In this document: piece by piece, positions 37,401 through 50,537 of the stretch
Position numbering within the stretch: position 1 is the first letter of the stretch
Layout: each line of letters starts with the position of its first letter
Assembly (NCBI GenBank): GCA_016946835.1
Contig: JACVTC010000026.1
Location: 1,239,001-1,303,000, forward strand
Reading direction: 5' to 3'
DNA length: 64,000 nucleotides
Source: Neocallimastix lanati (nom. inval.)
Taxonomy: Eukaryota > Neocallimastigomycota > Neocallimastigomycetes > Neocallimastigales > Neocallimastigaceae
The notes under the pieces: generated by a model
The model's input: only the letters and a program-made list of their open reading frames with translations
What the model was told of the DNA's origin: nothing
Database searches by the model: none
Made by a program: the position numbers and the translations under genes

Positions 37401-38792
37401 CAAAAGGTAGTAACGTTAATGTCAGTCAAATCTCTTGTTTACTTGGTCAACAAGAATTAGAAGGCCGAAGAGTGCCAGTTATAGTTTCTGGTAAAACACT
37501 TCCATCCTTCCAACCATTCGATACTTCTGCTAGAGCAGGTGGTTACATTGCTGGTCGTTTCTTAACTGGTATTAAACCACAAGAATACTTCTTCCACTGT
37601 ATGGCTGGTCGTGAAGGTTTAATTGATACTGCTGTAAAGACCTCTAGATCCGGTTACTTACAAAGATGCTTAGTTAAGCATTTGGAAGGCTTAAGAGTAC
37701 AATATGATAATACAGTTCGTGATAGTGATGGCAGTGTTATACAATTCTTATATGGGGAAGATTCTTTAGATGTTCAAAAGCAAAAGACTTTAAACCAATT
37801 TGGTTTCTGGACCAAGAATTGTTATGCTGCAGTTAATAAGTTAAAGCTTCAGATGGTTGTTTCCTCTCCATACATTATTGCTAATGAAGCTAAAAAGTGT
37901 ATGAAGAAATCTGTTAAGAAGCCATCTAAATATGATACCTCCTTAAGTAAATATTCACCATCAAGATATATTGGTAGTACTAGTGATGCCTTCTATAAGA
38001 AACTTACTGAATATGTAGAAAGAATCCGGATCATATCCTTGTTGAAAAGGATAAGAATGGTAATGGTAAATCTGGTATTACTGGTAAGAAATTTAAGGCT
38101 TTAATGAACTTAAAATATATGTCTGCAGTAATTGAACCTGGAGAATCCGTCGGTTTATTAGCAGCTGAAAGTATTGGTGAACAAAGTACTCAGATGACTT
38201 TAAATACTTTCCACTTTACCGGTTTTAGTGCTAAGAACGTTACTCTCGGTATTCCCCGTTTACTTGAAATTATTATGACCGCTTCTGATCATATTCAAAC
38301 TTCAATGATGACGCTTCCATTAAAGGATAATGTTTCAGACAGTATGTCTAAACGTATTTGTTGTCAACTTTCCAAGTTAGTTTTAGCTAATGTTATCAAT
38401 CACTTAGAAGTCATTTAAACCTTAAAGAGTAAAGATAACTTCGGTAAAAGATATAAGATATACACTATTAAATTATCTTTATGGTCAAACAAGGATAGTA
38501 CTGAAGAATATGAAGTTTCTACTAAAGTTATTGAAAAACGCATTCTTTTAAGATTCATTAAAGGTATGAAAAAGGCTATTCAAAAGGTTCTTAAAGCTTC
38601 TGTTAAGGCATTGCTGAAGAAAGAGAAGAAGCTGATGCTATCATTGGTGTAGAACTTGGTTCCTTTGAAAATGGTGAAATTAGAAATGGAGAAATTGATT
38701 ACTTAGATAATCCATCTTCAAGAATTGTTATGGGTCAACCAGTACATAATGGTACGGGATCATTTGATGTATTATTACCAATAAATTCTTAA
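34120..38792 (+). pseudogene. Broken copy of RNA polymerase I largest subunit (Rpa190)
   Basis: Exons 34120-34304 and 34503-34662, then one long exon from 34999. Identity comes from Pol I-specific blocks: NPVALDNLGHPTTGGLYDLV, CRTCGLGYFEYSGHFGHIEL and GKSVNYVARSVISPDINIET. The trigger-loop region GLLAAESIGEQSTQMTLNTF is also present, and the C-terminus is PSSRIVMGQPVHNGTGSFDV. The copy is disabled. In-frame stops lie at 35077 (TAA), 36063 (TAA), 36748 (TGA for conserved Trp), 37191 (TAA), 37379 (TAA) and 38416 (TAA). Frameshifts lie near 35390, 36426, 36505, 37045, 37300, 38025 and 38605. The 36426 frameshift cuts the Mg-binding NADFDGD motif (here NTDFD). Roughly 250-300 residues before the C-terminus are missing, with a join near 38710. 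Splice sites remain intact, so decay is recent, or the sequence contains errors. Confidence 0.9.
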
Positions 38793-38860
38793 AAAAATTT
38801 TTTTTTTTAAGTAACTGAATATTAAATCCTCTCCATAATAATAATAATCCTTAAAAGAAA

Positions 38861-38896
<36 letters not shown>

Positions 38897-39133
38897 AAAA
38901 TCATATATATATATTATGCTATATTTATAATTATTATTACTTTTTATTTTTTATTTTTATTTTTTTTTTCCTTTTAAAAAAGTATTCTATTACCATCTTT
39001 TTATTTTTATTTATTTATTTTTTTCTTTTTTTATTATATACAAAATTAATTTAAATATTATTCTAAGTTTCATATTCTAGTTTCATAATGAATTTAGATA
39101 AAAAAAATTATTATAATAATTTATATCCATAAT

Positions 39134-39168
<35 letters not shown>

Positions 39169-39473
39169 AATTTATTCCTTTTATTTATTATTAAAATATA
39201 CATAAAAAGAAAATAAATACTAGAGATTATTAATTAAATTTTAGAAAAAAAAAAAAATCTTTTAATAGAAACAAACTTTTTAATAAGCTACTTAACAATT
39301 CAAAAAAAAAAAAAAAAAAAAAAAAGAAACTTCGTATAATCTTTTGAAGTTTAAAGTATTTTAATACTTAAAAACTTCAATTATAAAATATTATTATTTT
39401 TTTTTATTATTATTATTTTTTTTTATTATTATTATTTTTATTTTATTTTTATTTTATTTCTATTTAATTTTGC

Positions 39474-39543
<70 letters not shown>

Positions 39544-39952
39544 ATTTTTTTTATTTGTCATTTATTGTATGTCTATTTTATTATTATTACTAAAAAAAAA
39601 TCTTCTTTTCTCGTTTCTATATTTATGAATACTATATTATTATTATTTTTTTTATTTTGTATATTTATTTTTTTATTTTTATTTTTTTTAATGAAATATA
39701 TATATAGAAGAGTATTACTTTATATTACTCAATATAATTATGCCCTAGGTTTATTATCTTCTCTCATTAATAATATATTAACAATTTTCTTTACAAAGTT
39801 ATTCTTCTTTCTTTGTTGACTATTGTAATTTTCTATTAATTTTTGAATTTTTTGTAGTAAGAATTTAGTAGTTAAATACATTAATATAATATAATATATA
39901 TTTATAGTTTTATTTTGGTATAAAATAAATAAATAAATAAATAAATAATAAA
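38793..39952. other. Intergenic low-complexity sequence
   Basis: A and T homopolymers (for example T at 38865-38890, A at 39139-39166 and 39303-39325) and an ATT array at 39476-39541. No gene is seen; the hydrophobic plus-strand frame at 39565-39819 looks spurious. Confidence 0.6.
39476..39541. repeat. ATT microsatellite (about 22 units)
   Basis: Uninterrupted ATT repeat in intergenic DNA. Confidence 0.92.
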
Positions 39953-40880
39953 TTAAAAAAGTAATTCTATTTTACCATATGGTAATGTATTGTCATTAGC
40001 ACTTAATGAAATAAATAATTCAAATGGTACAGCCCAAACACAAATGGCAAAGAAACAAACAATTTCATCAAATGGGAAGTAATTTCTAGTGAAATAATTA
40101 AACCATACAAAATGATCGACTATAACAAGTACTAAATTTTGAAATTTATTTTTCATTTTTATTTTTTTAAAAAAGAAATCAATATATATATGCATATATT
40201 ATTATATTTATAAATATAAATTATTAAAACTTACTACATGATAAAATAAAGGAAGGACTTGAAATTTGAATATCTGGAAAATTATCTAATAGTATGCTAT
40301 AGGTTAAATGACAGAATATTGAAAATATTACTCTAAAGAATGGTAATTCATCAAAGAGCCATAATAATATATATATTATCATTACAGTCTTTTTTTTTTT
40401 TTTAATTTTATTTTTAATAATATAATAATAAATCATCATAATATGTAATGAATATAATGAAGAAAAATAATGTTAATATAATATTATTATTTTTAAAATT
40501 CTCGGGTAAAAAAAATTATATTTTATTTATTTCGAAGATTATTTAATATACCCAAATTGAATATTTAATGACTTTTCTAGTCATTACGGTATTTTCTTCA
40601 ACAAGTTCTGCAAGGTAATAAAGTGTACATGCTTTATTTATTTATTTATTTATTTATTATTATTTTTTTTTTATAAGAAAAAAAAAATAAAACAAAAGAA
40701 TTTTTGTATAAAGAAATTCAATTTAAATATATTGTTATATAAATTTTAATTCATTAATGAATTATTTTATTTAAATTAATATTTATAAATAAATTATAAA
40801 AATAATAATATACCTAAACTTAATATTACAAATAAGAATGCAAGTAAATAACCAGAATATTTGATAAGTGTAAATATCAT
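39953..40880 (-). CDS. SVP26: SVP26/TEX261-family membrane protein
   Basis: Four exons on the minus strand: 40880-40814, 40631-40552, 40388-40235 and 40131-39953. All junctions are GT-AG and phases agree, giving 159 residues. The sequence follows the family pattern: a hydrophobic N-terminus, then LYYLAELVEENTV, KVIKYSIW, ISSPSFILSC, NYFPFDEIVCFFAICVWAVP and SLSANDNTLP. It has four or five membrane segments. The yeast protein is an ER-Golgi adaptor that recruits certain membrane proteins, such as mannosyltransferases, into COPII vesicles. The C-terminus (GKIELLF) is shorter than that of animal TEX261, which has about 35 more residues. A GT at the PYG|GTAAAA point leaves open a further exon, but none was found downstream. 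Confidence 0.9.
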
Positions 40881-41232
40881 TTTTTAATTTTTATTATATT
40901 ATAATTGTTATTGTTACTGTTATTCTTGTATTTTAATTGTTCACTTTATCTATTTTAATATAATAAAAATTTTAATAGCCTATTAGTTTTGCTATTTAAA
41001 TATGAAATGTTATTATTTAATGTAATAGTGCTGATTTTTTATATTAATTTAATTGAAATTTTGTTTTACAAATTATAATTGATATTTAATGAAAATCATT
41101 TTATAATTAAAATTTTTAAAATTTTCATTCTTACTTTTTAAATATATATATTTAATTTTATCTTATTAATTTTGAAATTTAATTGATAGATATATTTTTA
41201 TTTTTAATAATATTATTATTTTATTATTATTT

Positions 41233-41268
<36 letters not shown>

Positions 41269-42640
41269 AAAAATAATTAATATTCGAAAATATTATAAAA
41301 CTAATAAAAAAAGATAAATAGTAAATTTTTTTTATATTATTTATTATATTATTTAAATAATAAAAATAAAGTAATTTTTTTAATTAAAATTTATATATAT
41401 ATATATAATAAATATATTATTATTAATTAAAGTTATTTTAATATTAAAACAAATAATAAATAATAAATACTATCTTCAAAAAAATCGTATATAGTTAATT
41501 TATTGGATAATAAAATCTTTTCTGTATTAACAGGTTAGTTCATTAAAAAGTTAAAGTGAATAAGGGATATTAAAATAAAAAAAAAAAAAAAAAGCATTAT
41601 AATTCATTATAGTTATTTGATAAAATAAGTAAATATATAAATAAATAATAAAAATACAAATATATTAATCATAAATTATTTATTGTATATTTTATAATTC
41701 AAAGTAAAATTCATAATTAATTATAAAATAATAAATATACATATATGTAATATATATTTCTTTTTTATCTTTTTTTGGTTAAAATTTATTTGTTAATTAA
41801 AATTAACTCATGGAATCAGATGAACACATAAAATTATTTCATAAATTATATTAAAACATTATATATTTCAATACTAATTCTGAATCTATATTTTAATTTT
41901 TCCATGGTATAAAAATAAAAAAATTAAATAATTAAATAATAAATAATAATAATCAATAATAACAAAAAAATTACTACTTTTTTTATCTTCACCTAATGAT
42001 AATTATTGATATTACAAATTATAAATAGTTAACATATTGCTTTATTCATTTATATATATATATATGTTTTTTTTTTGTAGGTTCAAATTTTAAATACATA
42101 AAATCTTATAACCTTGTTTGTAGTAACAAGAAAAAAATATATATATTATATTTATACACATAAAATATAGTATTAATAAGAAAAAAAATTGTATAAATGT
42201 ATGCATTATACATTTGTTAATATATTAAATTACATGATTTAATTAAATTTTTAAAAAGATCATTTATTATAATTTATTTTAATTTATTGGAGAAATTAAA
42301 TATGAATTTTAGTATACAAAGTTTTTAATATCTGAGAATACTTTGAGAATACTTTATTTATATTTAATTTTTTTTTATTTTTAAATTTTTAAATATATAT
42401 ATATATATAAAAACTAAAAAGAAACTGTCATTTCAATCTTATTTAAATATAATTATAATAAAATAAAGCTTTAAAAGGAAGTATAGATTAGGAATTTGTA
42501 AGTGTTATATAATAATATATATTTATTTTTTATGAATACCTTTTTGAATTTAATACTATGCAATTATTTGTGAATAATAATATTCAAATAAATAATGTAT
42601 TGATAATTTAAATATAATAATGAAAAAAAAAAAAAAAAAA
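40881..42640. other. Intergenic AT-rich sequence, no gene seen
   Basis: Divergent 5' flank of the SVP26-like gene and low-complexity sequence, with an A run at 41240-41266. A few 10-20 codon coding-like stretches (for example near 41811-41850) are too short to support. Confidence 0.5.
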
Positions 42641-42717
42641 TTAAAATATTCCAAATATTTTCCAAATTATTTTAAATATATACATATATTCATATATACA
42701 TATATATGTTTTTATCT

Positions 42718-42935
42718 TTTTTATTATAATTATTATAATTATTATTACTATTATTATAATTATTATTATTAGTAGTATTATTAGTATTATTATTATTACT
42801 ATTATAATTATTATTAGTAGTAGTATTATTAATATTATTATTATTACTATTATTATAATTATTATTAGTGGTAGTAGTATTATTAGTATTATTATTATTA
42901 TTACTATCATTATTATTATTATTATTATTATAATT
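42718..42935. repeat. Degenerate ATT/AGT/ACT microsatellite
   Basis: ATTATTATT repeats with interspersed AGTAGT and ACT variants. The minus-strand poly-Ile frame across it (42641-43039) is an artefact. Confidence 0.88.
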
Positions 42936-43246
42936 TTTTCTTCCTTTTTATATTGAAATAATTTATTTTGATATCTTATATTTGTTAATATGTTTTTTAT
43001 ATATTTTAATGAATAATATTGATTATTCATTAAATACATTAAATGAAAAGAAATTGGTAAAAGTAAATGTTATATATGACTTAATTATGTCTAAATTATA
43101 TATTATAGGTCTATATATATTACATAAATTCCTTTTTTCTTTTTTTCCTTTTTGAAAAAAAAAAATAAGTTAAAGATTTAAATATTTGTATATTAAAGAC
43201 TTTCTTTTTCATTTATTATAAAATGAAAATTAAATATACTGTTGAA

Positions 43247-43367
43247 AAATAAAATAAAATAAAATAAAATAAAATAAAATAAAATAAAATAAAATAAAAT
43301 AAAATAAAATAAAATAAAATAAAATAAAATAAAATAAAATAAAATAAAACAAAATAAAATAAAATAA
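43247..43367. repeat. AAAAT pentanucleotide array (about 24 units)
   Basis: Near-perfect AAAAT repeat with one AAAAC variant. It lies about 170 bp before the start codon of the exportin-7 gene. The same pentamer forms the variable part of the window's minisatellite family. Confidence 0.93.
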
Positions 43368-43535
43368 TATTTAATAGTTATTAATATATACCTTATATAT
43401 TTTGATTCAATTCTAACAAATATTTAATTTCATTATTTTATAAAGTTAAAAGAAAATATTATTATAAAATATCATATTAAATTAATGGTCCAAAATTATT
43501 AATTCCACGAGTTATATAAAAAGAATTAAATCAAA

Positions 43536-44729
43536 ATGGACAGCTATCAAATAGATAATGCTTGTATGAATATATACACTTCTCTTGACCAGAATAAAAG
43601 AAATGAAGCCGAAAAATATTTAAAAATATTATTTCCAACATACAATGATTCTTCAACTTCTGCAAATGAATTGAATGATTCATCTTCTAATGGTGGACCT
43701 TTTGAAACAATTCAAAAATGTCATACTGTATTAGAACAAACAAAATCAGCATATACGCAATTATATTTAATAAATCTTTTACAAGAATTAACAATTCATT
43801 GGCAAATTTTTAATGTTGACCAAAAAACAATAATGAGTATGAATTTATGAATAGGAATATTGCATATTTTGTTTCAAATAAATATATAATTTATTGTATA
43901 ACTTTATTCAAATCAAATAAATATATAATTTATTGCATAAATTTATTCATATTTCAAATAAATTATATTTATTTTTCATAAATATAAAGGAAATTTCATT
44001 TTAATGTATTTAGGCACACATTGTCCTTTTGAGCAATTTGTTATAAATTCTATATCAAAATATTTTACATTAATAACTAAACTGGTATATACAATACAAT
44101 TTAAAGTATTATTGCAAAATATTTTTTTATATTTACAATTAAAAATGGTCATTATTTTTTTATTAGGGTTGGTTTGATTCAGATGAATTTAGAGAAATTG
44201 TTAATGATTTTTCAAAATTTATAGAGGTAAAACATCAAATTTCATAAAATAATGGATAAAAAAAAGAAAAAAAATTTTCTCTTTATTTATTATTATTATA
44301 TATATACATATTTCCTTACATAATAAAATATAAATATAGTCATCTCCAGTACTTCGACTTTCTGGATTTCAAGTATTAGCTTTCTTTGTTACTGATATGA
44401 ATTTACCATCTCAAATTTTAAAAAATATATCTAGAAATAGAAAGACTGGTAAATATTATAAAATAAAATATTATTTTAATATAAATATAATTTTTTAATA
44501 AATAATATTAACAGTTGTTTAATTATTATTTATTATACTTTAAATTCAGTCGTTAATTTTAGAGATTCCCAATTACATCAGATTTTCAGGTTGTCATTGT
44601 CAACTTTATTGAATTTAATTCAAGGAAAAAATATGTTAGATATAGGTAATAATTCTAAATTAATACTATTAATGAAATCATTATTACTTTATTTTAAAAT
44701 ATTTAATAAAAATATATGTTAATTTAATA

Positions 44730-44796
<67 letters not shown>

Positions 44797-45876
44797 AAAT
44801 ATTAATAATTATAATAAATTAACTGTAATTATAATGCAATAAAAGATGATCAAAAACTAGCTGAAGTTATATTAGATTTAATAAAAGCATGTTTAACTTT
44901 TGATTTTATTGGTACAAATGTTGATGAATCAACTGAAGATATTGGCAGTGTTCAAGTAATTATAATTAAATTCGATATATTAATCAATAATCATATATAT
45001 CTATATAAATATATTAAAATATAACAATTTTAATTATTTAATTTACTATTAAAGATTCCAGTTGCTTGGAGACCAACATTATCGGATCCATTAACATTAC
45101 GAACTATATTCCATACATTTAAATTATTAAATCCTCCAAAATCAGCAAAGGTATGATAATCAAATTATTTAATTGATTACTAATTTAAATTGAAATAATA
45201 TATTTAATTTAATTATACTTTGCTTATATAAATATATAACAAAGGCATTTGAATGTATATCTGTATTAGTAGCAACTAGACGTACATTATTTAGTGAAGA
45301 AGAAAGAGCAAAATTTATAAAATCTATTATGCAAGAATTAATTAAAATATTACATTCACCTCAGGCATTTAATGATCAATCTAATTATCACGGTAATACA
45401 TTAACCTATTAAATTTTTGATGAGTGATATAATAATAATTATTATAAACGTATATATATATATGTCTAATTAAATTTGTAATATATTTTCATATATATAA
45501 ATATAATATAGAATTTTGTAGAATATTGGTAATATATTTTTATTTATTTTCATTTATTTTTATTCTATTCATTTATATATTAGTAATTATCATTTAACTG
45601 CAGTTAAACTTGATTATATTAATATAAATGTATATATATATATATATATATATTTTATTTTTTTTTTTTTTTTTTTTTTTTTTTGAATATAACTGAATAA
45701 AAATCATAAGTCAAGGTTTAAAACAGTATATCAATTAAGTGATATCTGTAAAATTGATATATATCAAGAATTTATTAATATTGTTACTGATTTTACCATA
45801 AAAAGTTTACAATCTCTTCAAGTAATTCTATTTATAATATATTTTGATAAAAATATTATTTACAACAATTTATATA

Positions 45877-45924
<48 letters not shown>

Positions 45925-47946
45925 TATATATATATATATTAAAAATGATTATTTAAATTTTATTAATATTCTAGACTTCATTAAATAGTATACAATATTT
46001 ATTAGTATTTTGGTCAAAAATGGTTACAACAGTTGGTCAATCAAAACCACAAGAAGATGAGGATTTACATGAAATGACATCACAAGTATTTAAAAATAAA
46101 TAAATTTAAAAAATAAATAATTCAAAATTTATATTATTTTGTTATTAAACTAACAATAAACACATATACTCTTAAAAAAAAAAAAAAAAAGATTATACAA
46201 GCATTTTTAAATGCAAGAATTGAAAATAATATTGAAGAAATAGAAGAAAATTTAGATAGAGATGCAAATATAACGATTCTTGAAAATTTATCAAACCTTA
46301 TAAGATTTTCATATAAAAACAATAGTATATTCTTAATAAAATACATTGAAATGCTTGCTATAGATTATAGAGTATATAATTTTAAAATTGAATAATAATT
46401 TTCTTAATTTTCTTTTTATTTGTATATATAAATTAAAATATTTAACTTGATAGTAATAGTAATAATTAATAATTTTTTATAATTCTATATAAATTATAAG
46501 GATATTATAGATAGAATTATAAGTAATAGTATACCAATTCAAGTTCAAGAATCAATAAAAAAAATTGAAGGTATGTAATAATATTATTTATTATCTTAAT
46601 AATTAATAAATTTATTTACTATAAGAATTTATTTATTTAATATACATTTATTTAATATTTATTATTAAATATTAAAGATAAATTTGTATGGCTTATTAAT
46701 GTTTGTGCCATGGTTGTTGGTTCAAGGTAGTGTTTTATATATTATTTATTATTTATCTATATGATATAATTTTATTAAAATACTTTAATTATTAAATATT
46801 TATATATATAATGTTGTAATTTTTGCATAATTATAATAGAATTCCATATCAGGTATAAATACTATATAGATACATTTAATATTTATTATTTATTAAACAA
46901 TTATTAATTAAAAAATTAACAATTATAAAGAGTTCTGATGAAGACGATATAATTGATGGTGGTATGTATTTATATATACGTTGTAAAAATAAATGTTATA
47001 GAAATAAAAATTAAAAATATAATATATTCGTAATTTATTTTTTATATATTCTAAATTCATAAATAAAAATTTCAAATTGTTAAATAATATAACAAATAGA
47101 AATATGTTGTAAGGTCATGCAATTATTAAATTTAAATCAAATGTGGATGACACAAGTAAATATTAAAATTAAATATTATTAAAAAAAAAAAAAAAAAAAG
47201 AAAATGCATAGTAATAATAATTTTATATATTAGAAACCCATGTTTATACCAAATAATAAACTAGAAATGTCATTCATTAATTTTTTTAGTAATTTTAGAA
47301 AAAGTTATATTGGTAAATTTTTAATGTCTTTTTTTTTAGAAAAATAAAAACATAATTATTATAATCATTATCATAAATGAATAAATTACTAATTTAAATA
47401 TTGAAAAACATATATATATATATAAGGTGACACTAATCAAAGAACTTCAAAGGTACATTTTTATAAATATATATAATTAATATTTATAAAAATAAAATAA
47501 AAAAAAAAAAAAATTATTTTTTAATAAATAAATATTACTATTATCATACGACTTTTTTTATCACTTTATTTAAAATAGGTTTTCCAACCATTATCTGAAA
47601 TGTTTTCAATTAATGATCAATACTTATTAATGGATTATATTTTCCAAAAAATGTACTTATTTCATATAGAATAAAATAAATAAATTAATTTATAAATAAA
47701 TCATATAATTAATTAAAAAAAAATTTTATTTATTTATTTATTTATTTATTTATTATATAATTATTAGAATAACCAATTTAAAATGCTGGGCACGGGATAA
47801 AACTATCATTTCAGAAACATTAGATTTATTTAATGATTTAACATCTGGGTATGTTATATATAATTAATTAATTCAAATGCTATAATTAACTTTTTATGAT
47901 CATTAATATTTTTTTAAAAAATTTATATATATTTATACAATATTTT

Positions 47947-48026
<80 letters not shown>

Positions 48027-49359
48027 TATTTATTTAAAATACAGTTATTCATCAGTAAGAATAATAAGAAAATTAGATACAGCAAAATATATCTTAGCAA
48101 ATCATTATAATTTCCAATTTTTAGAAATTCCAGAAAATTTTAAGAAAAATAGATTGACAGTATGAATATTTAATTTTTTTTTTTTAAATGATTATTTTTA
48201 GTATTAATATTAGCACATCTAATAGAAAATAAAACAAAACAAAAACAAAAAACAAAAACAATAATAATAATAATAATAATAATGAAATAAAATAAAATAA
48301 AAAGTTATAATCTCAATATTTATTTATATAATTTATTAAAATATAATAGTATTATTCATCATTATCTAGATTATTATTTGCTGATGATACATATGAAACA
48401 GAATTTAATGAATTTTTCAAAAATCATGATATAAAATTAAAGGAATTAGAAAAATTAAATGATATAGAAAGTTTTAGACAAGAAAATGTTAGAGTAAGTA
48501 AATTATTTATATTTAGAATCATAGCTAATATATACTTTGTAGTTTAATAAATTAAAATTAAAAAAATTCGATTTATACTAATCATAAATCATTTCAAATA
48601 TTTAATTATTATAAATATTATTACTGTCATTATTAAATATATTATTTTTTAACCATAACAATTTAATAATACTTTTTAAAAAAAAATAAAAAATAAAAAA
48701 TAAATAAATAAATAAATAAATAAATAGTGTATTATAGAAGGAATATTCAGAGATTTAAGGTAATGATTAAATAAATAAATTGTATTGTTTTTCTTATAAA
48801 ACAACAACAGCAACAATAATAATAATACATAAACTAAAGAATTTTTTTTTTAAATAATTTCATTTTCATTATTAAAGAGGTTTTACCATGGCATGTACTC
48901 AAAAAAGAAACTTTTGGTTATTCTTTGATTGGATTTATCCATATCATGATGTAATTTTAAAAGCTATAGAATCCAATTATGATCATCCAGTATCTATTAC
49001 AGTATTAAGATTCTTATCAGAACTTGCATACAACCGTTCTTCAAGATTAAACTTTGAAATTACATCAGCGAATGGGTAATTATATAATATTATATTATAT
49101 TTTAATGTAATATATATATTTCTATATAATAAATATAATAATTCTATTGATTTAAATAAATATATATATATATATAACAAATATCCATAAATATAGAATT
49201 TTATTATTTAGGGAAATCTCAAAAATTATTGGTACTTACGGAAATTTAATATTAACTCGTATAACAACAGAAGATAGAAAATATACTGATATATATAAAG
49301 GAATAATTGTTTGTTTGTAAGAATTTTAAAATAAATAAATAAATAAATAAAAAAAAATG

Positions 49360-49425
<66 letters not shown>

Positions 49426-50504
49426 GAAATAATAATAATATATGATTATGATTATGATTATTATTATTATTACTGTATAGAAAAGATTTTTTATACTACA
49501 TAATGAATATTAAAATAATATAATTTATTAATAAATATAGTAATATTCTTGAAAATGCTTTTAAAGGGAGATATATAAGCTTTGGAGTTATGAAATTGTA
49601 ATTATACAAATATTATAACATTATATATTTATTATTTTATAGTATTTTATAAAAAATATAAATATTAAATTTGTAATAATTTTTAACAATCTTATTTATA
49701 TATATATATATGAAGATATGGTGATAAAGCATTAACAGAAGCTATAAATACTTATTATAAATTAATGCTTTATGTTCCTTTGTCTGATATGATTGTAATA
49801 TACATAATTTAATATAATAAATATTGATTATTAATTTTAATATATATATATATATATTTAAATTTTTTTTTTTTTATTTTAACTTATTATTTATCATATC
49901 ACAATAATAAATAAAGAATATCCCAAAACTCTCAAAAGTATTAATATTCTTTTTTTATAAATATTTATTTTAATTAAATAATTAAAGTATTAAAATATAA
50001 TAAGTTTTTTTAATTAAATGATCGAAAATATTTAAATATTAAATCAATATTATTAATTAAATATTTTAATATTTTATTAATTTTTTATAAATATAGGCAC
50101 ATTTCTCGTTATTAGAAACATTTAGTAACGAACAAATGATGGATGCAGATAATTTCAATTCAGAGGCTTTCTTATATATTATAAAATCATGTGCTGAAGG
50201 AATCAAACTTTTCAATAGTTCTATATCCACTGAAGCTTGTGCTGTTATTAATCAAATTTGTACAACCGTATTTAAAGAAAATGAAAAGAGTATTAATTCA
50301 AATAGTAAACCCCATATTATTGTTGAATTTTTAAATCAATATCCACAAACTCTATCCTTCCTTCTTCATAATCTTTTAGATGTTGTTATTTTTGAAGATT
50401 GTCCAAATAATTGGTCATACTCTCGTCCTTTATTAGGTTTAATTATTTTAGCTAAAGATGTAATTCTTTTTTATAATTTAAATAATAATAATAATAATAA
50501 TGAC

Positions 50505-50537
<33 letters not shown>

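Noticed and set aside
37046-37429. 127-residue minus-strand frame
   Set aside because: It is antisense to the Rpa190 copy, whose conserved protein blocks account for the sequence.
33567-38418. Possible reassignment of TAA to glutamine
   Set aside because: In-frame TAAs occur only in sequence that also has frameshifts or other stops. TAA, TAG and TGA are all used as proper terminators by intact genes in the same window.
39565-39819. 84-residue hydrophobic plus-strand frame
   Set aside because: T-rich sequence gives hydrophobic residues by composition alone; no family feature is visible.
42641-43039. 132-residue Ile-rich minus-strand frame
   Set aside because: Most of it is a degenerate ATT microsatellite; the ends show no conserved features.
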